DNA from: Bacteroidaceae bacterium
Lineage (GTDB): Bacteria; Bacteroidota; Bacteroidia; Bacteroidales; Bacteroidaceae
Length of the DNA: 64,000 nt
Direction of reading: 5' to 3'
Assembly: GCA_017507105.1 (NCBI GenBank)
Contig: JAFWBM010000012.1
Span: 1 to 64,000 of the forward strand
A program made the translations under genes and the position numbers. Every line of letters starts with the position of its first letter. Positions within the stretch are counted from its first letter, which is position 1. Below, one piece after another: positions 49,277-57,578 of this stretch. The notes under the pieces were generated by a model. That model was given only the letters and a program-made list of their open reading frames with translations. It searched no databases and was not told where the DNA came from.

Positions 49277-50473
49277 ATGAAAGTAGAAACAGGAAAAGGT
49301 GAAATATCACTTGCCGCTCTTTGGGGAATATGGTCGGTGTCGGCCCTTACCTCTCTTCCGGGGCTAGCTGTATCGCCCATATTGGATAAGATATCGCATA
49401 TTTTCCCAAGCTCATCGCAGATAGATGTTCAGTTACTGACCTCGTTGCCGTCGTTAATGATTATACCATTCGTTCTCATTACAGGACACATAACCGAAAA
49501 AGTAGGTTATTTTAAAACTCTGGCATGCGGTTTATGGGTATTTATGATTAGTGGGGTACTGTATCTATTGTGTACCGATATGTGGCAGCTTATAGTGGTG
49601 AGCGCACTGCTTGGAGTTGGTGCAGGTATCATAATTCCATTGTCAACATCACTTATCTCTCGTTTTTTTATTGGGGATTACCGTACACAGCAGTTCGGGT
49701 ACAGTTCGGCAATAACTAATATTACGCTTGTGCTTGCTACTGCGCTTACAGGATATCTGGCCGAGGTGGAGTGGAAATTACCTTTTGTTGTTTATCTGTT
49801 TCCCATCTTCTCGATAGTGCTTCTTCCCTTTATCAGAAGGGCCGACAGTGGGAGAGTAATTGAAGAACATAATAGAGTTTCTGTTTCAAAGGGTATTGAT
49901 TATGGCAAGTTGATTCAATATATGCTCTATTATTTCATTGTCACCTATTTGACGGTTATCGTAAGTTTTAACTTGCCCTATCTTATGGGTGAATATGGAT
50001 TCGATAGCGGAACATCGGGGCTTATGATATCGTTATTCTTCCTTGCAATAATGTTGCCGGGTTTCTTCCTGCCCTCTATACTTCGTTTTATGAGTGGTAA
50101 GGTGGAGCGTAGCTCTCTGTTGATGATAATGGTAGGACTGCTGGTTATTTATCTTTTTAAATCTCTACTGTCTATAGCATTAGGATGCGTGGTAATGGGA
50201 GTCGGATATGGTATTGTGCAGCCTTATCTTTATGATAGAGTCTCTTCAGTTGCATCATCACAAAGAGTAACATTTGCACTTGCGCTTCTTATGTCTGTAA
50301 ATTATGTTGCAATACTTGTGTCTCCTTTTGTAATAGACAATGTTCAAGAGTTTATGCATGTAAGTTCGCAACGCTTTGCTTTCGGATTTAATGTAGTGAT
50401 ATCTATTCTATCGCTTATTGCAATGCTCATACGTAGAGTTATTATATATAAAAATCACAAAGAATATTCTTAG
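49277..50473 (+). CDS. MFS transporter, substrate unknown
   Basis: 398 residues with 12 predicted helices. The N-terminal half has the MFS loop motif in TGHITEKVGYFKTLACG and the second-half ILRFMSGKVERSS loop. It resembles drug/metabolite:proton antiporters of the YdhP/CynX-like groups, but no substrate can be read. Divergent from gadB, so a role in the GABA/glutamate context is possible but unproven. Its 3' end carries one arm of a terminator hairpin. Confidence 0.82.
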   Translation: MKVETGKGEISLAALWGIWSVSALTSLPGLAVSPILDKISHIFPSSSQIDVQLLTSLPSLMIIPFVLITGHITEKVGYFKTLACGLWVFMISGVLYLLCTDMWQLIVVSALLGVGAGIIIPLSTSLISRFFIGDYRTQQFGYSSAITNITLVLATALTGYLAEVEWKLPFVVYLFPIFSIVLLPFIRRADSGRVIEEHNRVSVSKGIDYGKLIQYMLYYFIVTYLTVIVSFNLPYLMGEYGFDSGTSGLMISLFFLAIMLPGFFLPSILRFMSGKVERSSLLMIMVGLLVIYLFKSLLSIALGCVVMGVGYGIVQPYLYDRVSSVASSQRVTFALALLMSVNYVAILVSPFVIDNVQEFMHVSSQRFAFGFNVVISILSLIAMLIRRVIIYKNHKEYS

Positions 50474-50485
50474 TGATTTTTATAT
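50446..50485. terminator. bidirectional terminator overlapping the end of the MFS gene
   Basis: A perfect 13-bp stem (50446-50458 with 50473-50485) with A and T runs built into the arms. It spans the MFS stop codon and ends four bases before the convergent HAD gene. Confidence 0.75.
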
Positions 50486-50488
50486 ATT

Positions 50489-50896
50489 TTACCAAAACCA
50501 GCCCTTCTTTTTCTTCTTCTCATCGTTGTTCTCTGCGAGGGCCTCTCTCCATGTCTTGTTGTTCTTTACCATGTCGTATATCATTCCCCAATCGGGTATT
50601 CCGCCAATATTGCGGTCATCAATGAATAGTTCGGCATCCAGCTTGCAGTAACCTTTACCATCGGCTACATTCTCCTCGGGGAAATTCTTGTTAACAGCAT
50701 AAAACTCTACACCTCTTTCGCGGCACCATTTTACAGCCTCTTCAAGTAAGGGACCTCTTCTCACAGTCCATAATATAAGTTGATGTCTCTCCTTTATGAG
50801 CATCTTGAGTGTTGCTGTAGCAAACGGAATCTCTTTTCCAATCTCGGGATACTTGTGTTCTACGATAGTACCGTCAAAGTCAACTGCAATAATCAT
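50489..50896 (-). CDS. small HAD-like phosphatase
   Basis: 135 residues. MIIAVDFDGTIVEH carries the nucleophile and acid Asp (DxDGT), LWTVRRG the second box and ELFIDDRNIGG the Mg2+-binding acidic pair. It has no cap domain and a Lys-rich C-terminal tail, like the small BT0820-type HAD proteins of Bacteroides. Substrate unknown. It has its own -7-like box just upstream, separating it from the ncRNA candidate at 51083-51294. Confidence 0.85.
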   Translation of the reverse strand: MIIAVDFDGTIVEHKYPEIGKEIPFATATLKMLIKERHQLILWTVRRGPLLEEAVKWCRERGVEFYAVNKNFPEENVADGKGYCKLDAELFIDDRNIGGIPDWGMIYDMVKNNKTWREALAENNDEKKKKKGWFW

Positions 50897-50924
50897 AATT
50901 ATTCTCCTTTTACATTATTCAATA

Positions 50925-50932
50925 CAAAAGTA
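50925..50932 (-). promoter_or_regulatory. -7 box for the HAD phosphatase gene
   Basis: Minus-strand TACTTTTG about 29 bases before the ATG; no TTG at 19-20 bp, so only half a match. Confidence 0.35.
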
Positions 50933-51082
50933 TAAATATTTTCTATTATTTAGCTGCGATGAGGTTATTTTTATTCTAATATTTCTATAAATACATTATT
51001 TATGAAATGTAAACAGTACCATTTAGGATATTATTATAGCTATTCTCTTTTACTCTGCACACATACTATCGTTAATATGCAT

Positions 51083-51294
51083 AAAAGCGGGAAGCCTTAT
51101 ATTTGCTCCCCGCCTTTTACAATTAGGCTTAAGATAACATTTTTTCTGCGATTGTCTTTGGCGGTGTCTCGCGACAACTGTGTGGTGATAATACAAATTG
51201 ACAATCGGCTTAGATAAGTTTCAATTATTATATGGTTTATTCTTCTGTGGATATCTCTATTGCAAAAATATCAACTCATAAAATCTGATATCCA
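51083..51294 (-). ncRNA. candidate structured small RNA with own promoter and terminator
   Basis: About 212 bases on the minus strand with no frame longer than about 10 codons. Three stem-loops follow in transcript order. P1 is a 10-bp stem (51287-51296 with 51246-51255) at the 5' end. P2 is an 8-bp stem (51200-51207 with 51149-51156), extended by four pairs after a two-base bulge, enclosing a TGTC-GCGA-GACA mini-hairpin with a GNRA-type loop (51165-51176). P3 is a 9-bp terminator stem (51105-51113 with 51087-51095) followed by TTTT. The promoter at 51300-51330 puts the start at the base of P1. Class unknown; 6S-like or a trans-acting sRNA are possibilities. Confidence 0.55.
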
Positions 51295-51299
51295 CATTG

Positions 51300-51330
51300 C
51301 AAAGATATAGATGCTTCTCTACTCCTGCAA
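51300..51330 (-). promoter_or_regulatory. predicted promoter of the small RNA
   Basis: Minus-strand TTG (51328-51330), 20 bp, TATCTTTG (51300-51307). The nearest gene it could otherwise serve begins 400 bases away behind a terminator. Confidence 0.6.
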
Positions 51331-51397
51331 TCATACTTTTTGTGATTTTGGTAGCTTTGGTATAGCAATATATTGCTATTTTTACATGCTATCTGTA

Positions 51398-51434
51398 AAT
51401 TTCGGGCACCCTATATTGAAGGGTGCCCGAAATT
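51398..51434. terminator. terminator downstream of the His-rich gene
   Basis: A perfect 15-bp stem (51398-51412 with 51420-51434) and a 7-base loop, 38 bases past the stop of the 51472-51870 gene. Confidence 0.75.
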
Positions 51435-51471
51435 ATAACCTAAAAATTTATAACTCTCTTGCATACTACAT

Positions 51472-51870
51472 TTAGTCAGATAGAATGGCTGCCAATGCTG
51501 CTATACCTACAACTATTGTTGCTGCTTCGACTGCACCATTGCAATGGTTATGGTGAACTACTACAGGACGATGGCATGATGCGTGATGTTTTTTATGTTT
51601 TACAATGTGATGATGGTGCATGTGTGCATGTTTGTGTGCATTATTATGTGCTGCTCCATTGAACCTCTTGCCATCTTTGTTCTTATTTCCTTTTTTGCCT
51701 CCTTTTCTTTCTTTATAGACATCACCTTTCTTCTCTTTTCCTTTTCTCTCCTTTCTGTCGATTTTTTCAGTACGTTCCTTGTTATCTCCACGTTTAAAAT
51801 CTTGTGCCGAAACTTGTGCAGACATGAACATTGCGCTCATAATGACTGCGATAATCATCATCTTTTTCAT
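51472..51870 (-). CDS. small exported His- and Lys-rich protein, putative metal binder
   Basis: 132 residues in four parts: signal peptide (about 1-22, VSAQ), a highly charged Lys/Arg/Glu/Asp segment (23-70), a His cluster (75-109) with 15 His in 35 residues plus Cys99 and Cys110, and a hydrophobic Ala/Val/Ile tail (113-131). The His cluster suggests Ni, Zn, Cu or Co binding in the periplasm; the tail could insert into a membrane. No family recognised. It has its own predicted promoter and terminator. Confidence 0.7.
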   Translation of the reverse strand: MKKMMIIAVIMSAMFMSAQVSAQDFKRGDNKERTEKIDRKERKGKEKKGDVYKERKGGKKGNKNKDGKRFNGAAHNNAHKHAHMHHHHIVKHKKHHASCHRPVVVHHNHCNGAVEAATIVVGIAALAAILSD

Positions 51871-51921
51871 AACTTAGAGTTTTTGTTGGTTTTTAATATA
51901 GTAACTCTCTCTTGTCTGATG

Positions 51922-51952
51922 CAAAGATATTGACACAATAATCCCCCTGCAA
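51922..51952 (-). promoter_or_regulatory. predicted promoter of the His-rich gene
   Basis: Minus-strand TTG (51950-51952), 20 bp, TATCTTTG (51922-51929). Its -33 end lies inside the terminator stem of the upstream nan operon. Confidence 0.6.
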
Positions 51953-51982
51953 CTGATATCTCCTACTTGTTGCAGGGGGATT
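51940..51982 (-). terminator. terminator of the sialic acid operon
   Basis: A perfect 14-bp stem (51940-51953 with 51969-51982) with a 15-base loop, 26 bases past the NanM-like stop. Confidence 0.72.
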
Positions 51983-52007
51983 CCCTATTGTTGATAGGAT
52001 TTTCCTC

Positions 52008-53117
52008 CTATGGCCTGTACATGTTTATCTGTGGAGTTCTGATGCCGGGCTTGAGTTCTCCTCCTATATATATAATATTGTTCTTGTATGCAATCATAAT
52101 TGCTCCGGCACGCGCAAAGGTGCGGTCGCTCTTCAGGAGTTTCCAGCTATTCTCATCAATGTTATACTCTATAAGATGGGGATTGAAACGGTACCATTCT
52201 GCAGGGTGATGCATGTACTCCTCTTTGCTTGTAAGAGAATATGTACCTGATATTGCATCTGTAAAGATCTCTTTGTCTACACCGCCTGCAGCTATTATAG
52301 TGTTTTTATCAAACAATAGAGCCGTACCACCCGATAGCGAGATGGCTCTATCACTATCCTCCTTGAGAGTGACATCTGTCAGTTGTTCCCATCTGTTTTC
52401 GGCAAAGAGATAGCGTATACCATCGCTATGTGTTATTGCCCTGCCAATGCTATCGGCAGGGGAGAAACCTCCCCATATGTATAGAGCCTTTTCGTTTGCA
52501 GCGCATACTGGCTGTACACGTGCACGTGACGGGGGTGTTGGCAATTGAGCCCATTCATTTGTTCCATCAGAGAGGTTAAGAGCGAATACTATGTTTGATG
52601 GTTCCCCGTTAATGTTTCCACCTATAATATATATAAAATTGTTAGCAATGGTTGCAGTTGCATTGTCAACAGTGTAGGGTAGTGAGGGTAGGGTATCTAC
52701 TTTGCAATCATCGGACAAATCTATGCTGTATACGGCAGATGACGCTCCTTTACTGTTTGTACCTCCTGCAATAATCAGTTTCTCTCCAACTATAAGTGAT
52801 GCACCGTAGGCCGATGGTTCAGGAAGGACTCCTGCTTTATGCCATATAAGTGTGTCTCCTATGGCTGCTTTGTAAATTCCTTGATAGAAACGTTTGCTGC
52901 CACCTTGCGAGGCCGGTGTGTCGGGGAAATTACAACCACCTGCAATATATAATGTGTCTCGGTATACTGCGGCATAACAGGCCGAGACACCCATTTCGAA
53001 TCCCTGCTCGAATGGTGGCATTGTGCCAAGCTCCTTGATATAATTGCTCGCGCTCTTGTAATTGTTGGTGCAACCCAAGAGCGCAATAGCAAGAATTATA
53101 GGATATAACCTTTTCAT
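52008..53117 (-). CDS. cyclically permuted mutarotase (NanM-like, Kelch propeller), lipoprotein
   Basis: 369 residues with a lipoprotein signal (ALLGC, Cys16). Kelch-type repeats are visible as LYIAGGCNF, LIIAGGTNS, IYIIGGNIN, LYIWGGFSP and TIIAAGGVD, forming a six-bladed propeller. The family includes NanM, which interconverts anomers of N-acetylneuraminate. It is the last gene of the sialic acid operon, and its ATG overlaps the final base of the transporter stop, giving translational coupling. A periplasmic role before import is likely. Confidence 0.85.
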   Translation of the reverse strand: MKRLYPIILAIALLGCTNNYKSASNYIKELGTMPPFEQGFEMGVSACYAAVYRDTLYIAGGCNFPDTPASQGGSKRFYQGIYKAAIGDTLIWHKAGVLPEPSAYGASLIVGEKLIIAGGTNSKGASSAVYSIDLSDDCKVDTLPSLPYTVDNATATIANNFIYIIGGNINGEPSNIVFALNLSDGTNEWAQLPTPPSRARVQPVCAANEKALYIWGGFSPADSIGRAITHSDGIRYLFAENRWEQLTDVTLKEDSDRAISLSGGTALLFDKNTIIAAGGVDKEIFTDAISGTYSLTSKEEYMHHPAEWYRFNPHLIEYNIDENSWKLLKSDRTFARAGAIMIAYKNNIIYIGGELKPGIRTPQINMYRP

Positions 53118-54382
53118 TATTCCATGTTTATGGTTTTAGGACGAAGCATTGTAATCTGTATTACTAGTGACAATACAGTTACTCCACCAAGCAAAGCGAA
53201 ACCTACACCCAATGAGAGGCTCCCGAGCACTGTTGTGATGGCTGCACCTCCAAGGACACCTGCCATATTGATGAAACCATATGCAGTGGCACGTTGGCGC
53301 GAAGGAATGAACTGACATAGTATAGGCATGTTGTTGGTGTCGAAGAAACCATATCCGATACCGAAGCAAAGTATGGCAAGAACCACTGCAAAAAGGCTGT
53401 TGCCAAGTCCCATGAATACGAGTGACGGTACAATGAGTGCAAGACCTATACAACTTGTATATACACGTCCGCGTACATTGCTCTGTACCCATTTGTCCGA
53501 GAGCTTACCACCAATCATGGCGCCAATGAATGATGCTCCTGCAAGGCTTATCACTGCAACAGGACCTGCATAATTCATTGCAATGCTAATATCCATTCCC
53601 CAATTATTGCTTATGACATTTGCCAGCAACTCGGGCAACCAGTTCTTTGTAGCCCATCCCGGCATACTTAATGTGGTAAAGACAAAAAGAACAGCCCAAA
53701 AAGCCATATTGCTGAGGATAAGCATAATGCTTTTTACTACGCTTGGTTGATTGGGATCAACAACAACATTTTCTGCACTCTTTTTCTCGCGTCCCGGGTC
53801 GCTTATGAAGAGTATGAGTACTACGGAATATATCATTCCCACAAGTCCGCAAATGAGGAATACACTGTGCCAGTTGAGCAACCCCGAGAAAATAGAGCCG
53901 AAACCTCCGGCAATCTGTCCCAGATATAATCCTGTCATGTGAATACCTATAGCCATTGAACGTGTCTTACCACTATGTATATCGGCAATGAGTGAAAGCG
54001 CTGCAGGAATATATAACGCCTCGCTGAATCCCATGATGGCACGTAGCACGTATAACTCTTTGTATGTATCTACATATCCCATAAGGAATGTTACTGCCGA
54101 CCATACAAAAAGGCTGCCGACAATTAGTTTCTTACGGTTCAGACGGTCGGCTATAGCTCCCGATATGGGACTCATCAGGCCATATATCCACATGAATGCA
54201 GCCATAAGAGCACCCCATCCCCAGGGGCCTGTATAGCTTGTTGCTACCTCTACAATGTCTTCTGACATTGCAAATCGCATGGTACTCAACATCTGACGGT
54301 CCATGTAGTTGAGGAAAGCTACACCCGATAGCAATATAACTACCAACCAAGGGTACCATTTCTTTTCTGTAATCTTACTCAT
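53117..54382 (-). CDS. nanT: MFS sialic acid transporter (NanT type)
   Basis: 421 residues, 12 membrane helices, MFS signature in GAIADRLNRKKLIVGS and a second loop GGKLSDKWVQSNVRGR. The N-terminus (WLVVILLSGVAFLNYMDRQ) is typical of the ACS/ExuT-like branch, to which the Bacteroides and Tannerella NanT belong. Inferred to import N-acetylneuraminate across the inner membrane because of its place between the epimerase (15-base gap) and NanM. Confidence 0.85.
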   Translation of the reverse strand: MSKITEKKWYPWLVVILLSGVAFLNYMDRQMLSTMRFAMSEDIVEVATSYTGPWGWGALMAAFMWIYGLMSPISGAIADRLNRKKLIVGSLFVWSAVTFLMGYVDTYKELYVLRAIMGFSEALYIPAALSLIADIHSGKTRSMAIGIHMTGLYLGQIAGGFGSIFSGLLNWHSVFLICGLVGMIYSVVLILFISDPGREKKSAENVVVDPNQPSVVKSIMLILSNMAFWAVLFVFTTLSMPGWATKNWLPELLANVISNNWGMDISIAMNYAGPVAVISLAGASFIGAMIGGKLSDKWVQSNVRGRVYTSCIGLALIVPSLVFMGLGNSLFAVVLAILCFGIGYGFFDTNNMPILCQFIPSRQRATAYGFINMAGVLGGAAITTVLGSLSLGVGFALLGGVTVLSLVIQITMLRPKTINME

Positions 54383-54397
54383 CTCTTTTTATTGTTC

Positions 54398-55579
54398 TTA
54401 TAGTTTGTTTGTCAATATGTTGCACAAATCGTAGCTCTTTATGAGCATACGTGGTATGTGGAACGGTCCTTTGAATATATTACCTTTTGCGGGCTGTGCA
54501 ACAGTACCGTCACGATGCAGATATCCGTACCACTCACCCATCTCCTCATCGGGGAAGTGTGCATAGGTCCATTCGCTTATCTGTTTGTGCCATATAAGGT
54601 ATTTATCGTCACCGGTAGCTTCATAGGCATATAGTGTTGCTATGATAGCCTCTGTCTGTGGCCACCAAAACTTCATATCTTGTGAGTAATCTTGTGGAGG
54701 CAGATTGCGGCAGTCGCGGAAGTTTATTATGCCGCCGTATTGTTTGTCCCAGCCCCATTCCCACGACCAGTCTAGAATCTGAAGTGCTTGTGCTGTAATC
54801 TCTTTATCCCATCCTCGGTTCTTAGCCTCTTCGAGCAGGAACCATGCAGTCTCAATACAATGACCGGGATTTATAACTCTACCGTTTATGGTGTCGATAA
54901 ATTCGCCATTGGGACCAACCATCTCAAGCAGTGCTTTGAATTCGGGTTTCATGAAATCCTTAAGTGACGATATAGATTCTTCTATTTGCAAATTTAGTTC
55001 CGGATCTTGAATAACCTCGCGTATACGTGATGCTGTATTTATCAGAATCATTACCAATGAATGTCCCTTGGCTTGCAAGGCTTCCAGGTATTTAGGTTCC
55101 ATATATCCGGGTGTGGCTACAAAGCGACGTATATCCATAAAGAGTTTAAGCGCCTTCTCTGCATAATTGTAGTCTCCCGATGCCTTTGCATACTCGGCCA
55201 TAGCAATTGCTGCAAAACTCTCCGAAAATACGTAGCGACGTTTGCGCAGTGGTGTTCCATCAGCCATTACTTCAAAATACATCCTACCGTCGCTGTCGAA
55301 ACAGTGTGCCTCAATGAAATCGATGGTACTTTTTGCTGCTTCCAGCCACAATGGATTCTTCTCTACTGTATTATATGCAAAACTGCATACAAAAGCGAAA
55401 CGTCCCTGAAACCACACCGATTTTGTACTGTCCATTAACGAGCCGTCGCGGTCGAGGCATGTATATACACCACCGTTTACGCGGTCCAATCCGTTCTTGA
55501 GCCAGAAAGGCATAATGTTCTCGGTAAGGTCCTTGCGGTATTTGTCACTCCAGTCGGTAAGATATTCTTTCCAATTCAT
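54398..55579 (-). CDS. nanE: N-acylglucosamine 2-epimerase (AGE family)
   Basis: 393 residues with an (alpha/alpha)6-barrel. RYVFSESFAAIAMAEYAKAS, NPGHCIETAWFLLEEAK, WGWDKQYGGI and KFWWPQTEAIIATL carry the AGE active-site His and Arg residues. It converts N-acetylmannosamine released by the lyase to N-acetylglucosamine; in Bacteroides this AGE-type enzyme replaces the usual NanE kinase route. Second gene of the operon, 64 bases after nanL/nanA. Confidence 0.9.
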   Translation of the reverse strand: MNWKEYLTDWSDKYRKDLTENIMPFWLKNGLDRVNGGVYTCLDRDGSLMDSTKSVWFQGRFAFVCSFAYNTVEKNPLWLEAAKSTIDFIEAHCFDSDGRMYFEVMADGTPLRKRRYVFSESFAAIAMAEYAKASGDYNYAEKALKLFMDIRRFVATPGYMEPKYLEALQAKGHSLVMILINTASRIREVIQDPELNLQIEESISSLKDFMKPEFKALLEMVGPNGEFIDTINGRVINPGHCIETAWFLLEEAKNRGWDKEITAQALQILDWSWEWGWDKQYGGIINFRDCRNLPPQDYSQDMKFWWPQTEAIIATLYAYEATGDDKYLIWHKQISEWTYAHFPDEEMGEWYGYLHRDGTVAQPAKGNIFKGPFHIPRMLIKSYDLCNILTNKL

Positions 55580-55643
55580 GGTAGTCTTTTTTTCTTATTG
55601 TTTATAAAATGTTTAAGGGAGCAGTTATCTGCTCCCTGTATTT

Positions 55644-56561
55644 TTAGAATTTGTTGCAACGCTCGAAGAAGTTGATTGCCTCAAGCTCCTTACGCATTGC
55701 AGCCTCCTCCTCGTCTGTCATGTTCTGGAAAGGAGTACGGTTCTTTCCAAGGTCAAGGCCAATGAGCTTCATTATTCTCTTACCACCCACGATGTTGCCG
55801 CGATAGTGGCAAATAACGTTGATAACCTCCTGTGAGAAGTTCTGCAATTCGCGTGCCTTCTCAAGGTCGCCTGCGTTCCATGCATCGATGATACCGGCAA
55901 GGTTGCATCCGTTGTAGTTTGTTGTTCCACCGATGCCGCCCTGAGCGCCGCCCATTGCGAGGCAGGGGAGGATAGTCTCGTCCTGTCCGTGCAACATGTC
56001 ATATTTGCCATTCTTGTATAGGCGACATTGGTTATACTCGTACAAACTCTCGAATGTATATTTTATACCGGCAAAGTTTGGTATGCGTCCGTCTACTGCC
56101 TGCAGGAAACTTACCATTGAGAGGAAAGCTCCGTTGAATGCAGGAATATGGTAGAAATAGAATGGTAGCTTTGGTGCTGCCGATGCAATCTCTTCGCAAT
56201 ATTTTACAAGTTCTTCAACGCGCCCCACCTTGGGGAATGGAGGTGCCATCGCTCCAATACCGAAAACACCAAGTTTCTGTGCGTGCTCGGCCATACGACG
56301 GCTTGACTTTACGCATGTACTTCCTACATGAACTATGATTTTAAATCCTTCTGGAGCTGCAGCCACCCATGCCTCGGTAAGTTTCATACGCTCTTCCTCT
56401 GTAAGCATATATCCTTCTCCCGAAGAACCGTTTATGAACACTCCTTTAAGACCATTCTTGGCCAACATCTGTGCATAGGCAGGAATGGGCTCGTAGTTAA
56501 CTTCTCCGTTCTCGTAGAAAGGTGTGAACGGTGCATTGATAAGACCGATAATCTTCTCCAT
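55644..56561 (-). CDS. nanA: N-acetylneuraminate lyase
   Basis: 305 residues of the DapA/NAL aldolase superfamily (nanL of the B. fragilis nanLET operon). GSSGEGYMLT near residue 46 binds the pyruvate carboxylate, FYFYHIPAFNG holds the catalytic Tyr and FAGIKYTFES the Schiff-base Lys. It cleaves sialic acid to pyruvate and N-acetylmannosamine. Start at ATG 56561; the frame extends upstream to a GTG but only through the promoter and terminator region. Confidence 0.93.
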   Translation of the reverse strand: MEKIIGLINAPFTPFYENGEVNYEPIPAYAQMLAKNGLKGVFINGSSGEGYMLTEEERMKLTEAWVAAAPEGFKIIVHVGSTCVKSSRRMAEHAQKLGVFGIGAMAPPFPKVGRVEELVKYCEEIASAAPKLPFYFYHIPAFNGAFLSMVSFLQAVDGRIPNFAGIKYTFESLYEYNQCRLYKNGKYDMLHGQDETILPCLAMGGAQGGIGGTTNYNGCNLAGIIDAWNAGDLEKARELQNFSQEVINVICHYRGNIVGGKRIMKLIGLDLGKNRTPFQNMTDEEEAAMRKELEAINFFERCNKF

Positions 56562-56604
56562 TATATTACTTGTTTTTGTTAGATGTCTGTTATATATTAT
56601 CTTG

Positions 56605-56635
56605 CAAAAGAAAGTAAAAAAAATCAAAAGAACAA
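56605..56635 (-). promoter_or_regulatory. predicted promoter of the sialic acid operon
   Basis: Minus-strand TTG (56633-56635), 20 bp, TTCTTTTG (56605-56612), one mismatch in the -7 box. Leader of about 37 bases. Confidence 0.45.
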
Positions 56636-56676
56636 GAAGAGTCACGAAAATAAATTTTCCATGAACATATGTGTAT

Positions 56677-56713
56677 AAAAATGCCGTCCATGTCACACAT
56701 GGACGGCATTTTT
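56677..56713. terminator. bidirectional-looking terminator of the second SIMPL gene
   Basis: A perfect 17-bp stem (56677-56693 with 56697-56713) with A and T runs in its arms, 14 bases past the stop at 56728. Confidence 0.85.
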
Positions 56714-56727
56714 ATTATCTTCTATTC

Positions 56728-57441
56728 TTATTTAAGGAAATAATCGACAGTTGTTACCACACGTATCTTTTTCAGTTGTGGTGTGTTGGGGTCGCTGCTT
56801 ATACTGAACTGCCCTTGACGTGCCTGTCTTATTCCGCCGAGCTTGCTCTTGGAGTCATCGGCGAATTTCTGTGCTACGGCACGTGCATTACCTGTTGCCT
56901 CTTCCACCATAAGAGGCTTTAAATCGTTTAGCAGTGTAAACTCGTATTGTGTTTGGTAACGGTAATCTTGTTCTATTGCAATACCCTGTTTCATTAGTTC
57001 GGCTTGACTATTCATGAGCTGCATTACTTTTTCTACTTGTGATGATACAACTGTTATTGCCGATTCTACTCTATATCGGTATTTGATATTTTCAGGAGTG
57101 TAGGATTGTGCTTCACGGTCGGTTACTATGGGTGCAGATAGTATGATTTCATCATCTGTTATGCCATTATTCTGCAGAAATCCAATGATAGTCATTTTGT
57201 TCCTTTCCACTGTATTATAAAGTTCATCGAGGTTGTTGCCTACACTGTTGTAGGGTAGGGGCCATATAATCTTGTTTGCCATCACTTCGCGCTCGGCAAG
57301 TCCTTTTACTGTTACGTATCTATCTTTGTCTGCAATTTTTTTTATACCGTTACCAATGCAGTTACCAAGTACCATAAGACCTATCATTATACAGAAACCT
57401 ATACCGGTTGTTCCTGATAATTTGAACTCTATATTTTTCAT
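56728..57441 (-). CDS. SIMPL domain (DUF541) protein with N-terminal membrane anchor
   Basis: 237 residues. A hydrophobic segment (about 12-31) lacks a cleavage site, so it is probably an anchor. The rest follows the SIMPL pattern: VTVKGLAEREVMANKIIWPL, NGITDDEI, YRVESAITVVSSQVEKV, and a C-terminal RVVTTVDYFL strand. It is a distant paralogue of the 6726-7433 gene. Function unknown. Transcribed alone, ending at the hairpin 56677-56713. Confidence 0.83.
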   Translation of the reverse strand: MKNIEFKLSGTTGIGFCIMIGLMVLGNCIGNGIKKIADKDRYVTVKGLAEREVMANKIIWPLPYNSVGNNLDELYNTVERNKMTIIGFLQNNGITDDEIILSAPIVTDREAQSYTPENIKYRYRVESAITVVSSQVEKVMQLMNSQAELMKQGIAIEQDYRYQTQYEFTLLNDLKPLMVEEATGNARAVAQKFADDSKSKLGGIRQARQGQFSISSDPNTPQLKKIRVVTTVDYFLK

Positions 57442-57535
57442 ATTATATTTACTTTAGGTCGCTAATATAACGAAAAAACAAATACTCTTTCACTAATTTG
57501 GAAATAGCTGTGTTAATTATATAAAAAACGTGGTT

Positions 57536-57569
57536 GCCGCAATCTCGGCAACCACGTTTAAGATTCTTT
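57536..57569 (-). terminator. terminator of the TonB-receptor operon
   Basis: A perfect 14-bp stem (57536-57549 with 57556-57569) with a TTTTTTAT run beyond it on the minus strand. Confidence 0.82.
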
Positions 57570-57578
57570 TTCTAACAA

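Noticed and set aside
51002-51217. 71-codon plus-strand frame overlapping the small-RNA candidate
   Set aside because: No promoter match, no recognisable protein and unusual composition. The structured minus-strand features explain the region better.
51362-51379. AT-rich palindrome followed by TTTTT considered as a plus-strand terminator
   Set aside because: No plus-strand gene ends nearby and the stem is weak; it was not listed as a feature.
51583-51933. 116-codon plus-strand frame opposite the His-rich gene
   Set aside because: It is the Cys/Met/Phe-rich complement of His/Lys-rich codons; the minus-strand gene has a signal peptide, promoter and terminator.
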